In this document: one piece after another, positions 8,229 through 17,102 of the stretch
Layout of the letters: each line of letters opens with the position of its first letter
Numbering within the stretch: position 1 is the stretch's first letter
Origin: Pelolinea sp.
GTDB lineage: Bacteria > Chloroflexota > Anaerolineae > Anaerolineales > Anaerolineaceae
Length of the DNA: 64,000 nucleotides
Direction of reading: 5' to 3'
Assembly (NCBI GenBank): GCA_012797975.1
Contig: JAAZOD010000032.1
Location: 24,380 to 88,379, forward strand
Made by a program: the position numbers and the translations under genes
Notes under the pieces: generated by a model
Seen by the model: only the letters and a program-made list of their open reading frames with translations
What the model was told of the DNA's origin: nothing
Database searches by the model: none

Positions 8229-9749
8229 ATGAACAATACAATTCTCGAGATGCAGCACATCACAAAAGAATTTCCTGGTGTACGCGCGCTCGATGACGTT
8301 TGTTTTAGTGTCATTGAAAAGGAAATCCATTGCCTGGTGGGTGAGAATGGTGCAGGCAAATCGACCCTGATGAAGATTTTAAGCGGTGTTTATCCCTACG
8401 GTGATTATGAAGGAGAAATCATTTTTAATGGTTTGGAACAGAAATACTCGACTATCAGCGATAGTAAAAAAGCTGGAATTGCAATTATTTACCAAGAACT
8501 AGCTCTGGTGCCGGAATTGACGGTATATGAGAACATTTTCCTTGGGCATGAAATCATGAATGGTTTGGTGATTGATTGGAATGAAACCATCAAAAAAGCA
8601 ACCCAGATGTTAAAAAAAGTAGGGCTTGATGTCAATCCCACCGTTAAAGTGAAAGAACTTGGGTTGGGAAAGCAACAGCTCATTGAAATTGCCAAAGCGC
8701 TCAGCATGGATGTAAGATTGTTGATCCTTGATGAACCCACTTCTGCATTGAATGAATCAGATAGCGAGAACCTGATGAACCTGCTGCGTGACCTAAAAAA
8801 ACATGGGGTTACATCCGTTCTCATTTCGCATAAATTAAAAGAAGTGATTGAGATTGCCGATCGCGTAACGGTATTGCGTGATGGAAAAACAATTTGTACC
8901 TTGGATGCTCATAAAGATGAGGTCAAGGAAAATGTCCTGATCAAACACATGGTGGGACGTGAAATTAACAATGTTTATCCTAAACGTGATGCGACCGTTG
9001 TGGATGAGAAAGTGTTTGAAGTAAAGCATTGGAATGCTTATGATCCTGCAATCGGGCGCGAGATATTGAAAGACATCAATCTGAACGTGCGAAAAGGTGA
9101 GATCGTCAGTCTGGCAGGACTGATGGGTTCTGGACGAACAGAACTGGCGTTAAGCTTGTTTGGAAATCCACGTAAATATCACGTGAATGGGGAAATGTAT
9201 GTGAATGGCAAGCACGTTCATCTGAAGCATCCTGAACAGGCGATAAAGTCCGGATTGGCTTATGTTACGGAAGATCGCAAAGGGAATGGTTTAATCCTCA
9301 TTCAAGATGTAAAACAGAATATAACGTTGGCGAATCTGCGTGCCATTGCGGAAAGGGGAATTGTCAATCGCAATGAAGAAGTGGTGGCAAGCAATGAATA
9401 TAGAAACACTCTCAATATCAAAACACCCAGCATCGAACAAAAAGTTTTGAATCTGAGTGGCGGGAACCAGCAAAAAGTATCGGTAGCAAAATGGTTGTTT
9501 GTACAGCCAAAAGTATTGATACTCGATGAACCGACACGTGGTATTGATGTGGGAGCGAAATATGAAATCTATACCATTATGAATCGGCTGGTGGAGCAAG
9601 GAATGAGCATTATCATGATCTCTTCCGAACTGCCGGAGATACTGGGCATGAGCGATCGCATTTATGTTGTTTCCTTTGGCCGCATTACGGGAGAACTGTC
9701 TGCAAAAGAAGCGACCCAAGAAAAAATCATGAAACTGGCTACAGATTGA
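8229..9749 (+). CDS. gguA: CUT2 sugar ABC transporter ATPase, two ATP-binding domains (GguA/MmsA)
   Basis: 506 residues with two ABC domains in tandem, the normal layout of the ribose/xylose/multiple-sugar ATPases. The N-terminal half has Walker A GENGAGKST, Walker B LLILDEPTSAL and switch ISHK. Its signature is the altered LGLGKQQ. The C-terminal half has the reduced Walker A GLMGSGRTE and a classical signature LSGGNQQK, and ends its switch region SSELPE, as family members do. It energises uptake through the permease encoded next. GGAG lies 7 nt before the ATG. It follows the binding-protein gene after a 99-bp spacer with a hairpin. Confidence 0.93.
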   Translation: MNNTILEMQHITKEFPGVRALDDVCFSVIEKEIHCLVGENGAGKSTLMKILSGVYPYGDYEGEIIFNGLEQKYSTISDSKKAGIAIIYQELALVPELTVYENIFLGHEIMNGLVIDWNETIKKATQMLKKVGLDVNPTVKVKELGLGKQQLIEIAKALSMDVRLLILDEPTSALNESDSENLMNLLRDLKKHGVTSVLISHKLKEVIEIADRVTVLRDGKTICTLDAHKDEVKENVLIKHMVGREINNVYPKRDATVVDEKVFEVKHWNAYDPAIGREILKDINLNVRKGEIVSLAGLMGSGRTELALSLFGNPRKYHVNGEMYVNGKHVHLKHPEQAIKSGLAYVTEDRKGNGLILIQDVKQNITLANLRAIAERGIVNRNEEVVASNEYRNTLNIKTPSIEQKVLNLSGGNQQKVSVAKWLFVQPKVLILDEPTRGIDVGAKYEIYTIMNRLVEQGMSIIMISSELPEILGMSDRIYVVSFGRITGELSAKEATQEKIMKLATD

Positions 9750-9760
9750 GGAGAAATAAA

Positions 9761-10945
9761 ATGTCATTCATTAAGAACATTGGAAAAACAGTTCGGGATA
9801 ACATTCGGGATTATGGAATGTTTCTCGCATTATTTGCAATTATGATTTTCTTTACCATCACGACCAAAGGTGTTTTTATTTCGCCGCGCAACATCAGCAA
9901 TCTTATTAATCAAACCGGATGTATTGCGGTGCTTGCAGTGGGTATGACACTGGTCATCGTGATCAGGCATATCGATCTTTCCGTAGGTTTTCTGGCAGGT
10001 TTTATGGGCGCCATTGCTGCCATTGCAATGGTTTCTTGGCATTTTCCGGTATGGGTTGTAATCCCGATGGTATTGATTCTGGGGATTCTGGCTGGCCTTT
10101 TGATTGCTTTTTTGGTTGCCAAAATGGGCATTCCCTCTTTTGTGGCATCTCTGGCTGGCTGGCTGATCTACCGCGGTGCCTTGTTATTGGTGACCTTAAA
10201 AACGGGAACGATCATTATCCCCAATGCGACCTACAATGCGATCGGGAATGGATATATCCCGGACCTTCCCGGCGTTGGAATCCTTCCTGGTGTTCACAAA
10301 TTGACGCTGCTATTGGGTATTCTGGCAGTGGTCATTTTTATTATTGGTGATGTCAGAGATCGCGAGAAGAAAAAGGCCTATGGTTTTGAAGTGTCGACGA
10401 TGGATATTTTTATCATGAAGATTGTTTTTACGGCTGCCTTGATCATGGCGGTCACCTGGGTGATGGCAGGCTACAATGGACTTTCCTGGACTTTTGTGAT
10501 CGTGCTGGCAGTGACCTTTGTCTATCATTTCATTACTACTCAAACGGTTTTGGGACGTTATATTTATGCTGTGGGTGGCAATCCTGAAGCTGCGGAATTG
10601 AGCGGTATCGATGTTAAAAAGATTACCTATATCGTGTTTGGCTCTATGGGTATGCTGGCCGCCTTGTCCGGCATTCTTTATAGTTCTCGTTTACAATCGG
10701 CAACCACCATTGCCGGGCAGCTGTTTGAAATGGATGCCATTGCTGCTGCTTACGTGGGAGGTGTATCGGCCGGCGGTGGGGTAGGACGTGTGACTGGCTC
10801 TATCATTGGCGCATTGGTCATGATGTCATTGACCAATGGCATGAACTTAATGGGGATTGATATTTCTTCGCAGTACATAGTGAAAGGTGTTGTATTGGTA
10901 TTGGCCGTGGTCTTTGATGTGGCCACAAGAAATCGCGGAAAGTGA
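9761..10945 (+). CDS. gguB: CUT2 sugar ABC transporter permease (GguB/MmsB)
   Basis: 394 residues from ATG 9761, chosen because GAGGAGA sits 6 nt upstream. It is an integral membrane protein with about ten hydrophobic helices. The BPD_transp_2 family motif region DLSVGFLAGFMGAIAA follows the second helix, and the late cytoplasmic loop YAVGGNPEAAELSGI is the EAA-like contact for the ATPase. It is longer than RbsC because of a loop at about 200-230 (GDVREREKKK-like), which is typical of GguB/MmsB. It is the last gene of the three-gene operon and is followed by a strong terminator. Confidence 0.93.
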   Translation: MSFIKNIGKTVRDNIRDYGMFLALFAIMIFFTITTKGVFISPRNISNLINQTGCIAVLAVGMTLVIVIRHIDLSVGFLAGFMGAIAAIAMVSWHFPVWVVIPMVLILGILAGLLIAFLVAKMGIPSFVASLAGWLIYRGALLLVTLKTGTIIIPNATYNAIGNGYIPDLPGVGILPGVHKLTLLLGILAVVIFIIGDVRDREKKKAYGFEVSTMDIFIMKIVFTAALIMAVTWVMAGYNGLSWTFVIVLAVTFVYHFITTQTVLGRYIYAVGGNPEAAELSGIDVKKITYIVFGSMGMLAALSGILYSSRLQSATTIAGQLFEMDAIAAAYVGGVSAGGGVGRVTGSIIGALVMMSLTNGMNLMGIDISSQYIVKGVVLVLAVVFDVATRNRGK

Positions 10946-10950
10946 TAACG

Positions 10951-10979
10951 AAAGTGGGAGCTAATCGCTCCCACTTTTT
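10951..10979. terminator. Intrinsic terminator between convergent genes
   Basis: AAAGTGGGAGC pairs with GCTCCCACTTT around a short loop and is followed by a T-run on the + strand. The loop holds the TAG stop codon of the leftward phosphatidyltransferase gene (10961-10963), so the hairpin doubles as the end of that gene. Confidence 0.85.
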
Positions 10980-11623
10980 ATTTTCTTTGAAATTTCCTCT
11001 TTTTTCCATTTTATTCTATGGATGTAATCCAGTAACAGGGCATAACCGCTGGTGATGGCAAGGATCATGATATTTTTACCGATCTTTACCGAATCGAACC
11101 AGTAGAAAATACCCGAAACTACCGCCAATACATTGGAAATGGCTCCATAGGAACGTACGGCCGGCAAGGCGCGATGGGTGAGCATCAAGAACAATGATCC
11201 AACGACCATGATGATGTGAGTGGAAAAGAATGGAATGGTCAGGGTGAATGGTATATTTAAAATGTTAAAAAGAGTAAGAATACCGAACACGATCAGAATT
11301 TTATCGATTAACGGATCAAAGACCTTGCCGAACAACGTTTGCTGATGTAATTTGCGAGCCAGAGCCCCATCCAGCATATCCAAAAGAAACATGAGTGCAA
11401 TAAGAGGAAGTGCCAGCAAAGCTCCAGAATCCATGGATGTGTGCAAGAACTGGATGGTAAAGCAACCTAGTACCAGGCGCAAGAGCAAGATGGCATTGGG
11501 TATGTTCCAAACCTTTCCATGAATGATCTCTTGCAGAATATCGTGAAAGGTGCAGGAATATTCCTCGAAACGAAGGAACTTTTCCGGTGACTTTGTGATT
11601 TCCGTAGAATTTTGACGGCCCAT
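10961..11623 (-). CDS. CDP-alcohol phosphatidyltransferase family membrane protein
   Basis: 220 residues. The catalytic signature of the CDP-alcohol phosphotransferases is complete: DMLDGALAR, then G and two further aspartates in FGKVFDPLID. Several hydrophobic helices flank it. The family joins CDP-diacylglycerol or a similar CDP-alcohol to an alcohol head group in the membrane, for example glycerol-3-phosphate (PgsA). An N-terminal extension of about 40 residues before the first helix is unusual for PgsA. Which alcohol is used cannot be told. The gene stands alone, with its stop codon inside the shared terminator. Confidence 0.8.
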   Translation of the reverse strand: MGRQNSTEITKSPEKFLRFEEYSCTFHDILQEIIHGKVWNIPNAILLLRLVLGCFTIQFLHTSMDSGALLALPLIALMFLLDMLDGALARKLHQQTLFGKVFDPLIDKILIVFGILTLFNILNIPFTLTIPFFSTHIIMVVGSLFLMLTHRALPAVRSYGAISNVLAVVSGIFYWFDSVKIGKNIMILAITSGYALLLDYIHRIKWKKEEISKKIKSGSD

Positions 11624-11770
11624 AGCTTCTCCATTTTCCCATTCTGAATATAGCAGGGATATAGAAAAAATGGATCATGAGAAAGTATTATTTTTGGAAA
11701 CTGGTTTCTCTTTTCCTCCTTAATGACATATTGAAACGATGACTTCTCATGGATTGAGAAACCTCAATGA

Positions 11771-11776
11771 TATAAT
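11771..11776 (+). promoter_or_regulatory. TATAAT -10 box placing the transcript start at the dinG ATG
   Basis: TATAAT ends 7 nt before ATG 11784, so transcription should begin at or next to the start codon and the mRNA would be leaderless. No good -35 hexamer is seen at 17 bp. The box lies inside the frame of a longer upstream start, which argues against that start. Confidence 0.5.
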
Positions 11777-11783
11777 CTGCAAC

Positions 11784-14588
11784 ATGTTCCCCATTGTTGC
11801 ATTTGACCTTGAAACCACCGGATTGGATCCCCAACACGATAAAATCATCGAAATAGGTGCTGTACGATTTGAAGGTTCCCGGGTCCTGGAAACTTATCAG
11901 ACGCTGATCAATCCGCAACGTGCCATCTCTCCAGAAATCACACAACTTACCTCCATCACCAACGAAATGGTGCGCAATGCCCCGCTGATCGAAGAGATAC
12001 GGGAAGAATTTGCTGATTTTCTGGGTACCAATCCCCTGTTGGGACATAATATTCAGTTTGACCTGTCCTTTTTACGAAGCAATCAGTTCATATTGACCAA
12101 TGAAGAAATCGATTCTTTTGACTTGGCTGGTGTGCTGATGCCCACCGCCAGCCGCTATAATTTGGGCTCTCTGGTTGAAATCCTGCAGGTCAGGAGTGAT
12201 GAGCTGCAATCACACCGTGCACTGGATGATGCCAAAATGACCCATCAGGTTTTCATACACTTCCTGAAGATGGCAGATGAACTGCCGCTGGAATTGATCA
12301 GGGAGATCGTTGATCAAGGCAAAGGATTGACATGGGGAGGAAAATGGTTTTTCAACCAGCTTGTCAGGCAACGCATCCATGAACCGGTGCAGGCAAGAAA
12401 AGCCCAACAGCATGATTACGGGGCTTTATTTGGGAAACTCGAAGAGCTAGCCCAACCTCCATTAAAACCAAAAGTGAGTTTTGAAAAATTGGATGAGGAT
12501 GAGGTCGCGGCACATCTGGAACCCGGTGGAACTTTTTCTCACTTCATTGCTCAATTCGAGAGCCGCTCTCAACAGATCGAAATGGCGAGAATGGTGGCGA
12601 CTGCCTTCAACAATGGCCAGCATTTCATGGTGGAAGCAGGCACCGGAACCGGCAAATCATTTGCTTATCTTGTCCCGGCGGCCCTATGGTCGATCAAAAA
12701 TCAGGCGAGGGTGATCATTTCAACCAATACTATCAATTTGCAGGATCAATTGATCAAAAAAGATATTCCCGATACCAGAAGTGCTCTGCATGTTGACCTG
12801 CGTGCAACGGTGTTGAAGGGAAGGGGAAATTACCTTTGCCCGCGCAGATTGGAAGGCCTGCGTTTTCGAGGTCCTCGTTCTCGCGAAGAGATACGCATGC
12901 TGGCCAAGATCCTGGTCTGGTTGCATCAAGGCGGCAGCGGCGACCGGGGTGAGTTGAATTTGAACGGCGGCTTGGAATGGGAAACCTGGAGCAAACTTTC
13001 GGCAGAGGAAGAAACCTGTGGGGCAGAAGCATGCCTGACCAGATTAGGAGGGGTCTGCCCATATTTCCGCGCCCGGCAAAATGCATTGCGCGCTCATATT
13101 ATTGTGGTTAACCATGCCTTGTTATTGGCGGATGTGGTTACTGATAACCGGGTGCTGCCCGATTACGATTATCTGATCATCGATGAAGCGCATCATCTGG
13201 AGGATGCGTCAACCAATGCGCTCAGCTATCGTGTGTCCAACAAGGATATTCAAAGAGCATTTGAGGAATTGGGAAGCCCCAAGAATGGAGCGCTGGGAAA
13301 TCTGGCAGCGAGCTTGCAGAGCCGGATGCCCGAAGACCATTTCTCCGCAATTCATGAAGCGCTGGAAGAGATTACAGACCTGGCCTTTCGTGCTGACCAT
13401 GAATTCAATCAGGTCTTTAGTTCCATGGAAACTTTTATGGAAGATATGCGTGAGGGGAGAGATGTAAGCGAATACGGACAGCGTGAACGGGTGGAACGAT
13501 CCACCACCCGCCAGCCGATCTGGTCGCAGATCGAAACGTACTGGCAAAATGCCAGCACTACCATGGAAAGCATCATGAATGATTTGAATCAGCTTATTCG
13601 TGATATTTCCGATATGGATTTCTCGGAAGAATTGGAAGTGAATGAGAATATTACCGAATTGGCACGCTTGGCACGCCATTTTCAGGAAACATTGACTAAT
13701 TTTTCTTCCCTGATCTATGAACCGGATCCGGCCAATGTGTACTGGCTTGAAATAGAACCGCGTTCAGGACGCTTCTCGGTGAATATTGCTCCCCTGCATA
13801 TTGGTCCTTTGATGGAGAAATACCTCTGGAACGAAAAACAAAGTGTGATCTTGACTTCTGCAACGTTGACAACCAACGGGGAATTTGATTATTTGCGCAG
13901 CCGTCTGAACGCAGAGACAGCCGATGAACTGATGCTGGGGTCCCCTTTTGATTTTGAAACGTCCACCCTGCTGTATCTGCCGACCGATATGCCAGAACCG
14001 CTTGACCGCAGCCAGTATCAGTTGTGGGTGGAACGTACCTTGCTGCGGCTGGCCAAAGCTACTGGCGGACGTATGCTGGCTCTGTTCACTTCGTACAAAC
14101 AGCTCCGCCTGACCTCGCGCAATATCACTCCGCTTCTCAACAAGGACCATATTCAGGTGTTTGAACAGGGAGAAGGCCCTTCTTCAAATGCCTTACTTGA
14201 AACATTCCGGGCGACGGACCGGGCTGTACTGTTGGGTACGCGCTCGTTTTGGGAAGGTGTGGATGTGCCGGGACAGGCGCTTTCGGTGCTGGTGATCGTG
14301 CGTTTGCCGTTCGATGTCCCCAGTGATCCGATCATCACGGCCCGTTCCGAAACATTTGAGAATCCATTTCAGGAATACCAGATACCCGAAGCTATTCTGC
14401 GTTTCAGGCAGGGTTTTGGAAGGTTGATCCGTACCAAATCTGATCGGGGTGTGGTGACGGTGTTGGACAGCCGCCTTATTAATAAACAATACGGGCAGTT
14501 ATTCTTGAATTCCCTCCCTCCCTGTACGCAAAAGCGCGGGCCGGTGGAAGAACTGCCAGGAATGGCTGCCCGCTGGCTTGATCTGTAA
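11784..14588 (+). CDS. dinG: DnaQ-type 3'-5' exonuclease fused to DinG-type DNA helicase
   Basis: 934 residues from ATG 11784. Residues 1-165 are a DEDDh exonuclease: DLETTGLD, GHNIQFDLSF and HRALDDAKM. The rest is an XPD/DinG-like superfamily 2 helicase with Walker A AGTGTGKS, DEAHH and late motifs GVDVPG and RQGFGRLIR. Four cysteines between motifs Ia and II (YLCPRR, TCGAEAC, GVCPYF) fit the Fe-S cluster of this helicase group. The fusion is the usual layout of DinG in Gram-positive bacteria. It probably unwinds damaged or structured DNA during repair. A longer reading from 11739 is possible, but the -10 box at 11771 and the family N-terminus favour 11784. Confidence 0.9.
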   Translation: MFPIVAFDLETTGLDPQHDKIIEIGAVRFEGSRVLETYQTLINPQRAISPEITQLTSITNEMVRNAPLIEEIREEFADFLGTNPLLGHNIQFDLSFLRSNQFILTNEEIDSFDLAGVLMPTASRYNLGSLVEILQVRSDELQSHRALDDAKMTHQVFIHFLKMADELPLELIREIVDQGKGLTWGGKWFFNQLVRQRIHEPVQARKAQQHDYGALFGKLEELAQPPLKPKVSFEKLDEDEVAAHLEPGGTFSHFIAQFESRSQQIEMARMVATAFNNGQHFMVEAGTGTGKSFAYLVPAALWSIKNQARVIISTNTINLQDQLIKKDIPDTRSALHVDLRATVLKGRGNYLCPRRLEGLRFRGPRSREEIRMLAKILVWLHQGGSGDRGELNLNGGLEWETWSKLSAEEETCGAEACLTRLGGVCPYFRARQNALRAHIIVVNHALLLADVVTDNRVLPDYDYLIIDEAHHLEDASTNALSYRVSNKDIQRAFEELGSPKNGALGNLAASLQSRMPEDHFSAIHEALEEITDLAFRADHEFNQVFSSMETFMEDMREGRDVSEYGQRERVERSTTRQPIWSQIETYWQNASTTMESIMNDLNQLIRDISDMDFSEELEVNENITELARLARHFQETLTNFSSLIYEPDPANVYWLEIEPRSGRFSVNIAPLHIGPLMEKYLWNEKQSVILTSATLTTNGEFDYLRSRLNAETADELMLGSPFDFETSTLLYLPTDMPEPLDRSQYQLWVERTLLRLAKATGGRMLALFTSYKQLRLTSRNITPLLNKDHIQVFEQGEGPSSNALLETFRATDRAVLLGTRSFWEGVDVPGQALSVLVIVRLPFDVPSDPIITARSETFENPFQEYQIPEAILRFRQGFGRLIRTKSDRGVVTVLDSRLINKQYGQLFLNSLPPCTQKRGPVEELPGMAARWLDL

Positions 14589-14629
14589 CAATTGACCAGC
14601 TCTGTTTGTGAAATGTTGAGATATTTCAA

Positions 14630-15343
14630 TCAGAACGTGTTCTTTTGATTGACTTTCAGCACAGGTATTGCATGAAGCTTGTGTAAGTTATCCTTCTTTT
14701 CCACCAGCATTGCGAAATTAAAACGGTCAATCCTGAGGGCCAGTTCCAGATCTCGGGGAGGAAAATCTGGGTGTGTTCCATCATACACAGAACCTGATTT
14801 GGAGCGCCGAACTTTTTCAACAACAGAATCCCAGTGAACATCCTTATCCATTAACATGCTCTCGATCGCATCAGCACAAGCGGCGTCTTCGTCGCCCCAA
14901 CCTTCTTCCGGAAACAATCCAGTTTGGATTAGTGTAAGGTTTGAGGGAGTGAGAGTTTGAATGTATTGCACTGTTGCACTTACATTGGTCAGCGATGCAG
15001 TCAGGATGGTATCTGCTTTTTCTGCCAATATCACACCTTGTGTTCCGGCGGTAGTACGCAGGATTACTCGCTCGGCAGGTTTTCCGGATGCTTCAATGGT
15101 CGAAGGAGAATTGCCCATATCAAATCCCGGAACTTGAATTCCGTTCACCTCTCCTGCAATGACGCTGTTTGGAATTTTTTTGTGGAGTTCAAAGGCATCT
15201 TCAATGCTTGAAACAAGCAGTATTTCTTCGACTCCAGAATCAAAAAGAAAGGCGCTGGTAGTGAATGCCCGCAATACATCGATCACGATCACTACTCCTG
15301 TGGCAGTTGAGCATGTATCAAGCGTGCTTCGCCGAATTTTCAC
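14630..15343 (-). CDS. comB: ComB-like 2-phosphosulfolactate phosphatase
   Basis: 237 residues matching the ComB family throughout: VIVIDVLRAFTTSAF near the start, GEVNGIQVPGFDMGNSP as substrate loop, TTAGTQG, and DEDAACAD as a late acidic motif. The founding enzyme removes phosphate from 2-phosphosulfolactate in coenzyme M synthesis. In bacteria without that cofactor the natural substrate is unclear, and no other coenzyme M gene is seen here. It is the last gene of the leftward cluster that starts at 20107 and follows the OsmC gene by 40 bp. AAAGG lies upstream of the ATG. Confidence 0.85.
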   Translation of the reverse strand: MKIRRSTLDTCSTATGVVIVIDVLRAFTTSAFLFDSGVEEILLVSSIEDAFELHKKIPNSVIAGEVNGIQVPGFDMGNSPSTIEASGKPAERVILRTTAGTQGVILAEKADTILTASLTNVSATVQYIQTLTPSNLTLIQTGLFPEEGWGDEDAACADAIESMLMDKDVHWDSVVEKVRRSKSGSVYDGTHPDFPPRDLELALRIDRFNFAMLVEKKDNLHKLHAIPVLKVNQKNTF

Positions 15344-15383
15344 GCAAAACCTTTCTCGATGATTGAAATGGGATAAAGATTAA

Positions 15384-15800
15384 CTAAACCTCTTTCAGGG
15401 TGATTCTCAGGTCGATCGGTGCTACTTTTTTGAACATGGCTTGAGCTGAACAATATTTGGTTTCTGATAACTCAACAGCCCGCTCTACCGCAGCACGGTC
15501 GAGATTGTTTCCGCTTACCACATATTCAATGGCAAGATGGGTGAACACTTTGGGATGTTCTTCAGCACGATCAGCATGCACCAACACTTCAAAATTTTGC
15601 ACATCCTGTTTTTTCTTTTTCAAGATCGAAATGACATCCATGGCAGTGCAGCCGGCCAATCCGATGATGAGCAGTTCCAGGGGACGAAAGCCATCATCGG
15701 CTCCTCCCAATTCCGCTACTGTTCCCAGCGGCACTTTGAAGCCGCTGTCGGCGGTCCCTTCAAAGCTCATATTCTCTTTCCAGATCACTTTTCCATCCAT
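15384..15800 (-). CDS. OsmC/Ohr family peroxide-reducing protein
   Basis: 138 residues with the two family cysteines, in GLAGCTAMD (about residue 53) and TKYCSAQAM (about 117), that form the peroxidatic pair in OsmC and Ohr. The fold class is clear from the RPLELLIIGLAGC stretch. It would protect the cytoplasm by thiol-dependent reduction of organic peroxides, with a dihydrolipoyl or other thiol reductant. AGGAGA lies 8 nt before ATG 15800. It sits between the zinc-ribbon gene and comB in the leftward cluster. Whether it is of OsmC or YhfA type is not settled. Confidence 0.85.
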   Translation of the reverse strand: MDGKVIWKENMSFEGTADSGFKVPLGTVAELGGADDGFRPLELLIIGLAGCTAMDVISILKKKKQDVQNFEVLVHADRAEEHPKVFTHLAIEYVVSGNNLDRAAVERAVELSETKYCSAQAMFKKVAPIDLRITLKEV

Positions 15801-15854
15801 TTTTTTGTCTCCTTGTTGATTGATAATCCCCGCCGGGGTGCAGAAATGGTTTTA

Positions 15855-16046
15855 TCAGGTAGAGCTGTACCTAATTTCCAGGCCGCAATTGGAGCATTGT
15901 ATGTTCAATAAACCGTTATATTCTAGAATGCCCTGATTGCAGTACGGGCAAATTGCACCGGCTTGATATTTACCGGATTGCCGGTGGGGTTCCTGCTCTG
16001 CTTTTTTTGTTTGTTCTGTAGAGTGTTCGATTCTTTTCGCTTTCAT
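15855..16046 (-). CDS. Small zinc-ribbon protein translationally coupled to tsaD
   Basis: 63 residues if it starts at ATG 16046, whose ATGA overlaps the tsaD stop codon by 4 nt; a longer start at 16073 inside tsaD is less likely. A Lys/Glu/Gln-rich N-terminal half is followed by ICPYCNQG and IQCSNCGLE, two CxxC knuckles 14 residues apart that should hold one zinc. This resembles the zinc ribbons of many small RNA- or protein-binding factors, but I do not recognise the family. Stop-start overlap suggests that it is made in proportion to TsaD. Confidence 0.7.
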   Translation of the reverse strand: MKAKRIEHSTEQTKKAEQEPHRQSGKYQAGAICPYCNQGILEYNGLLNIQCSNCGLEIRYSST

Positions 16047-17095
16047 TTTTGCGACATGCTGACCAGCGGCCAATTTGGTAAAACGTCCATGGAAAGGTCA
16101 TCCCTGAATCCGTGTAGGAAGCGATAGTGCCCTGCGGTTGCGATCATGACCGCATTGTCGGTGCATAGTTTCAATGGCGGAATATGCACCGGGAATTCTT
16201 TTTGGTCAAGAAATGCTTTGCGCAGCGCTCGATTTGCTGAAACACCTCCCGCCACTACGATGCTGCACGCATGAAACTGTCGTGCAGCCGCCAGAGTTTT
16301 CTGGCAGAGCACATCGACCACTGCTGCTTGAAAACTGGCGGCCAGATTTTCGACCAGCACCGGTCGGCCGTCAGCGTGCAGTTCCTGCAGGGTGCGCAAG
16401 ACAGCGGTCTTTAACCCACTGAATGAAAAATCCCAGCTTCCCTCAAGCCAAGCGCGGGGGAATTGGAATGCTTGGCCGTTACCATTCTCAGCAGCTTTTT
16501 GAATCGAAGGGCCTCCCGGATAGGGTAGGTTGAGCAGCCGAGCAACTTTATCGAATGCTTCTCCGGCCGCGTCATCCAGCGTGCGGCCTAATTGCGTATA
16601 GGTGAGATGATCCTGCATCAAAATCAATGAAGAGTGTCCACCCGAGACGATCAAAGCGATCACCGGGAATTGAGGTTCCCGATACTCCGGATTCTCCTGC
16701 GGGATCCAGGCAGAATAGAGGTGCCCTTCGAGATGATTGATCCCAACCAAGGGAACGCCGCTGGCCAAACTAAGCCCCTTCGCCATGTTCATTCCCACCA
16801 CCAGAGATCCTGCCAAACCGGGTCCGCGGGTGACCGCGATGGCATCCAGTTCCGGAATGCTGAGATGTGCGTCCTTGATGGCTTGATCAACCACTGCGTA
16901 GATGGTTTTAATATGCTCGCGAGAAGCGACTTCAGGGAAAACCCCTCCATACCTGGCATGCAAATCTGCCTGTGAAGCGACCACATCGCTGAGCACCTGG
17001 GTTCCATCCTCCAGTACGGCAGCAGCCGTTTCATCGCAGGAGGTTTCAATTCCAAGAACACGGGTCATGGTTTTTCCTGTATCCGCATTTTCCAT
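16043..17095 (-). CDS. tsaD: tRNA N6-threonylcarbamoyladenosine synthase subunit TsaD
   Basis: 350 residues, the normal length. The ASKHA-fold hallmarks are present: GIETSCDETAAAV near the start, the metal site NHLEGH, SGGHSSLIL, and GGVSANRALR near the end. It transfers the threonylcarbamoyl group from the AMP adduct to A37 of tRNAs that read ANN codons, working with TsaB and TsaE, which are not in this window. AAGGAAT lies before ATG 17095; ATG 17068 (MTRVLGIETS) also has a plausible site and matches most relatives. It lies 7 bp after the M24 peptidase stop and overlaps the zinc-ribbon gene. Confidence 0.95.
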   Translation of the reverse strand: MENADTGKTMTRVLGIETSCDETAAAVLEDGTQVLSDVVASQADLHARYGGVFPEVASREHIKTIYAVVDQAIKDAHLSIPELDAIAVTRGPGLAGSLVVGMNMAKGLSLASGVPLVGINHLEGHLYSAWIPQENPEYREPQFPVIALIVSGGHSSLILMQDHLTYTQLGRTLDDAAGEAFDKVARLLNLPYPGGPSIQKAAENGNGQAFQFPRAWLEGSWDFSFSGLKTAVLRTLQELHADGRPVLVENLAASFQAAVVDVLCQKTLAAARQFHACSIVVAGGVSANRALRKAFLDQKEFPVHIPPLKLCTDNAVMIATAGHYRFLHGFRDDLSMDVLPNWPLVSMSQK

Positions 17096-17102
17096 ATATT
17101 CC

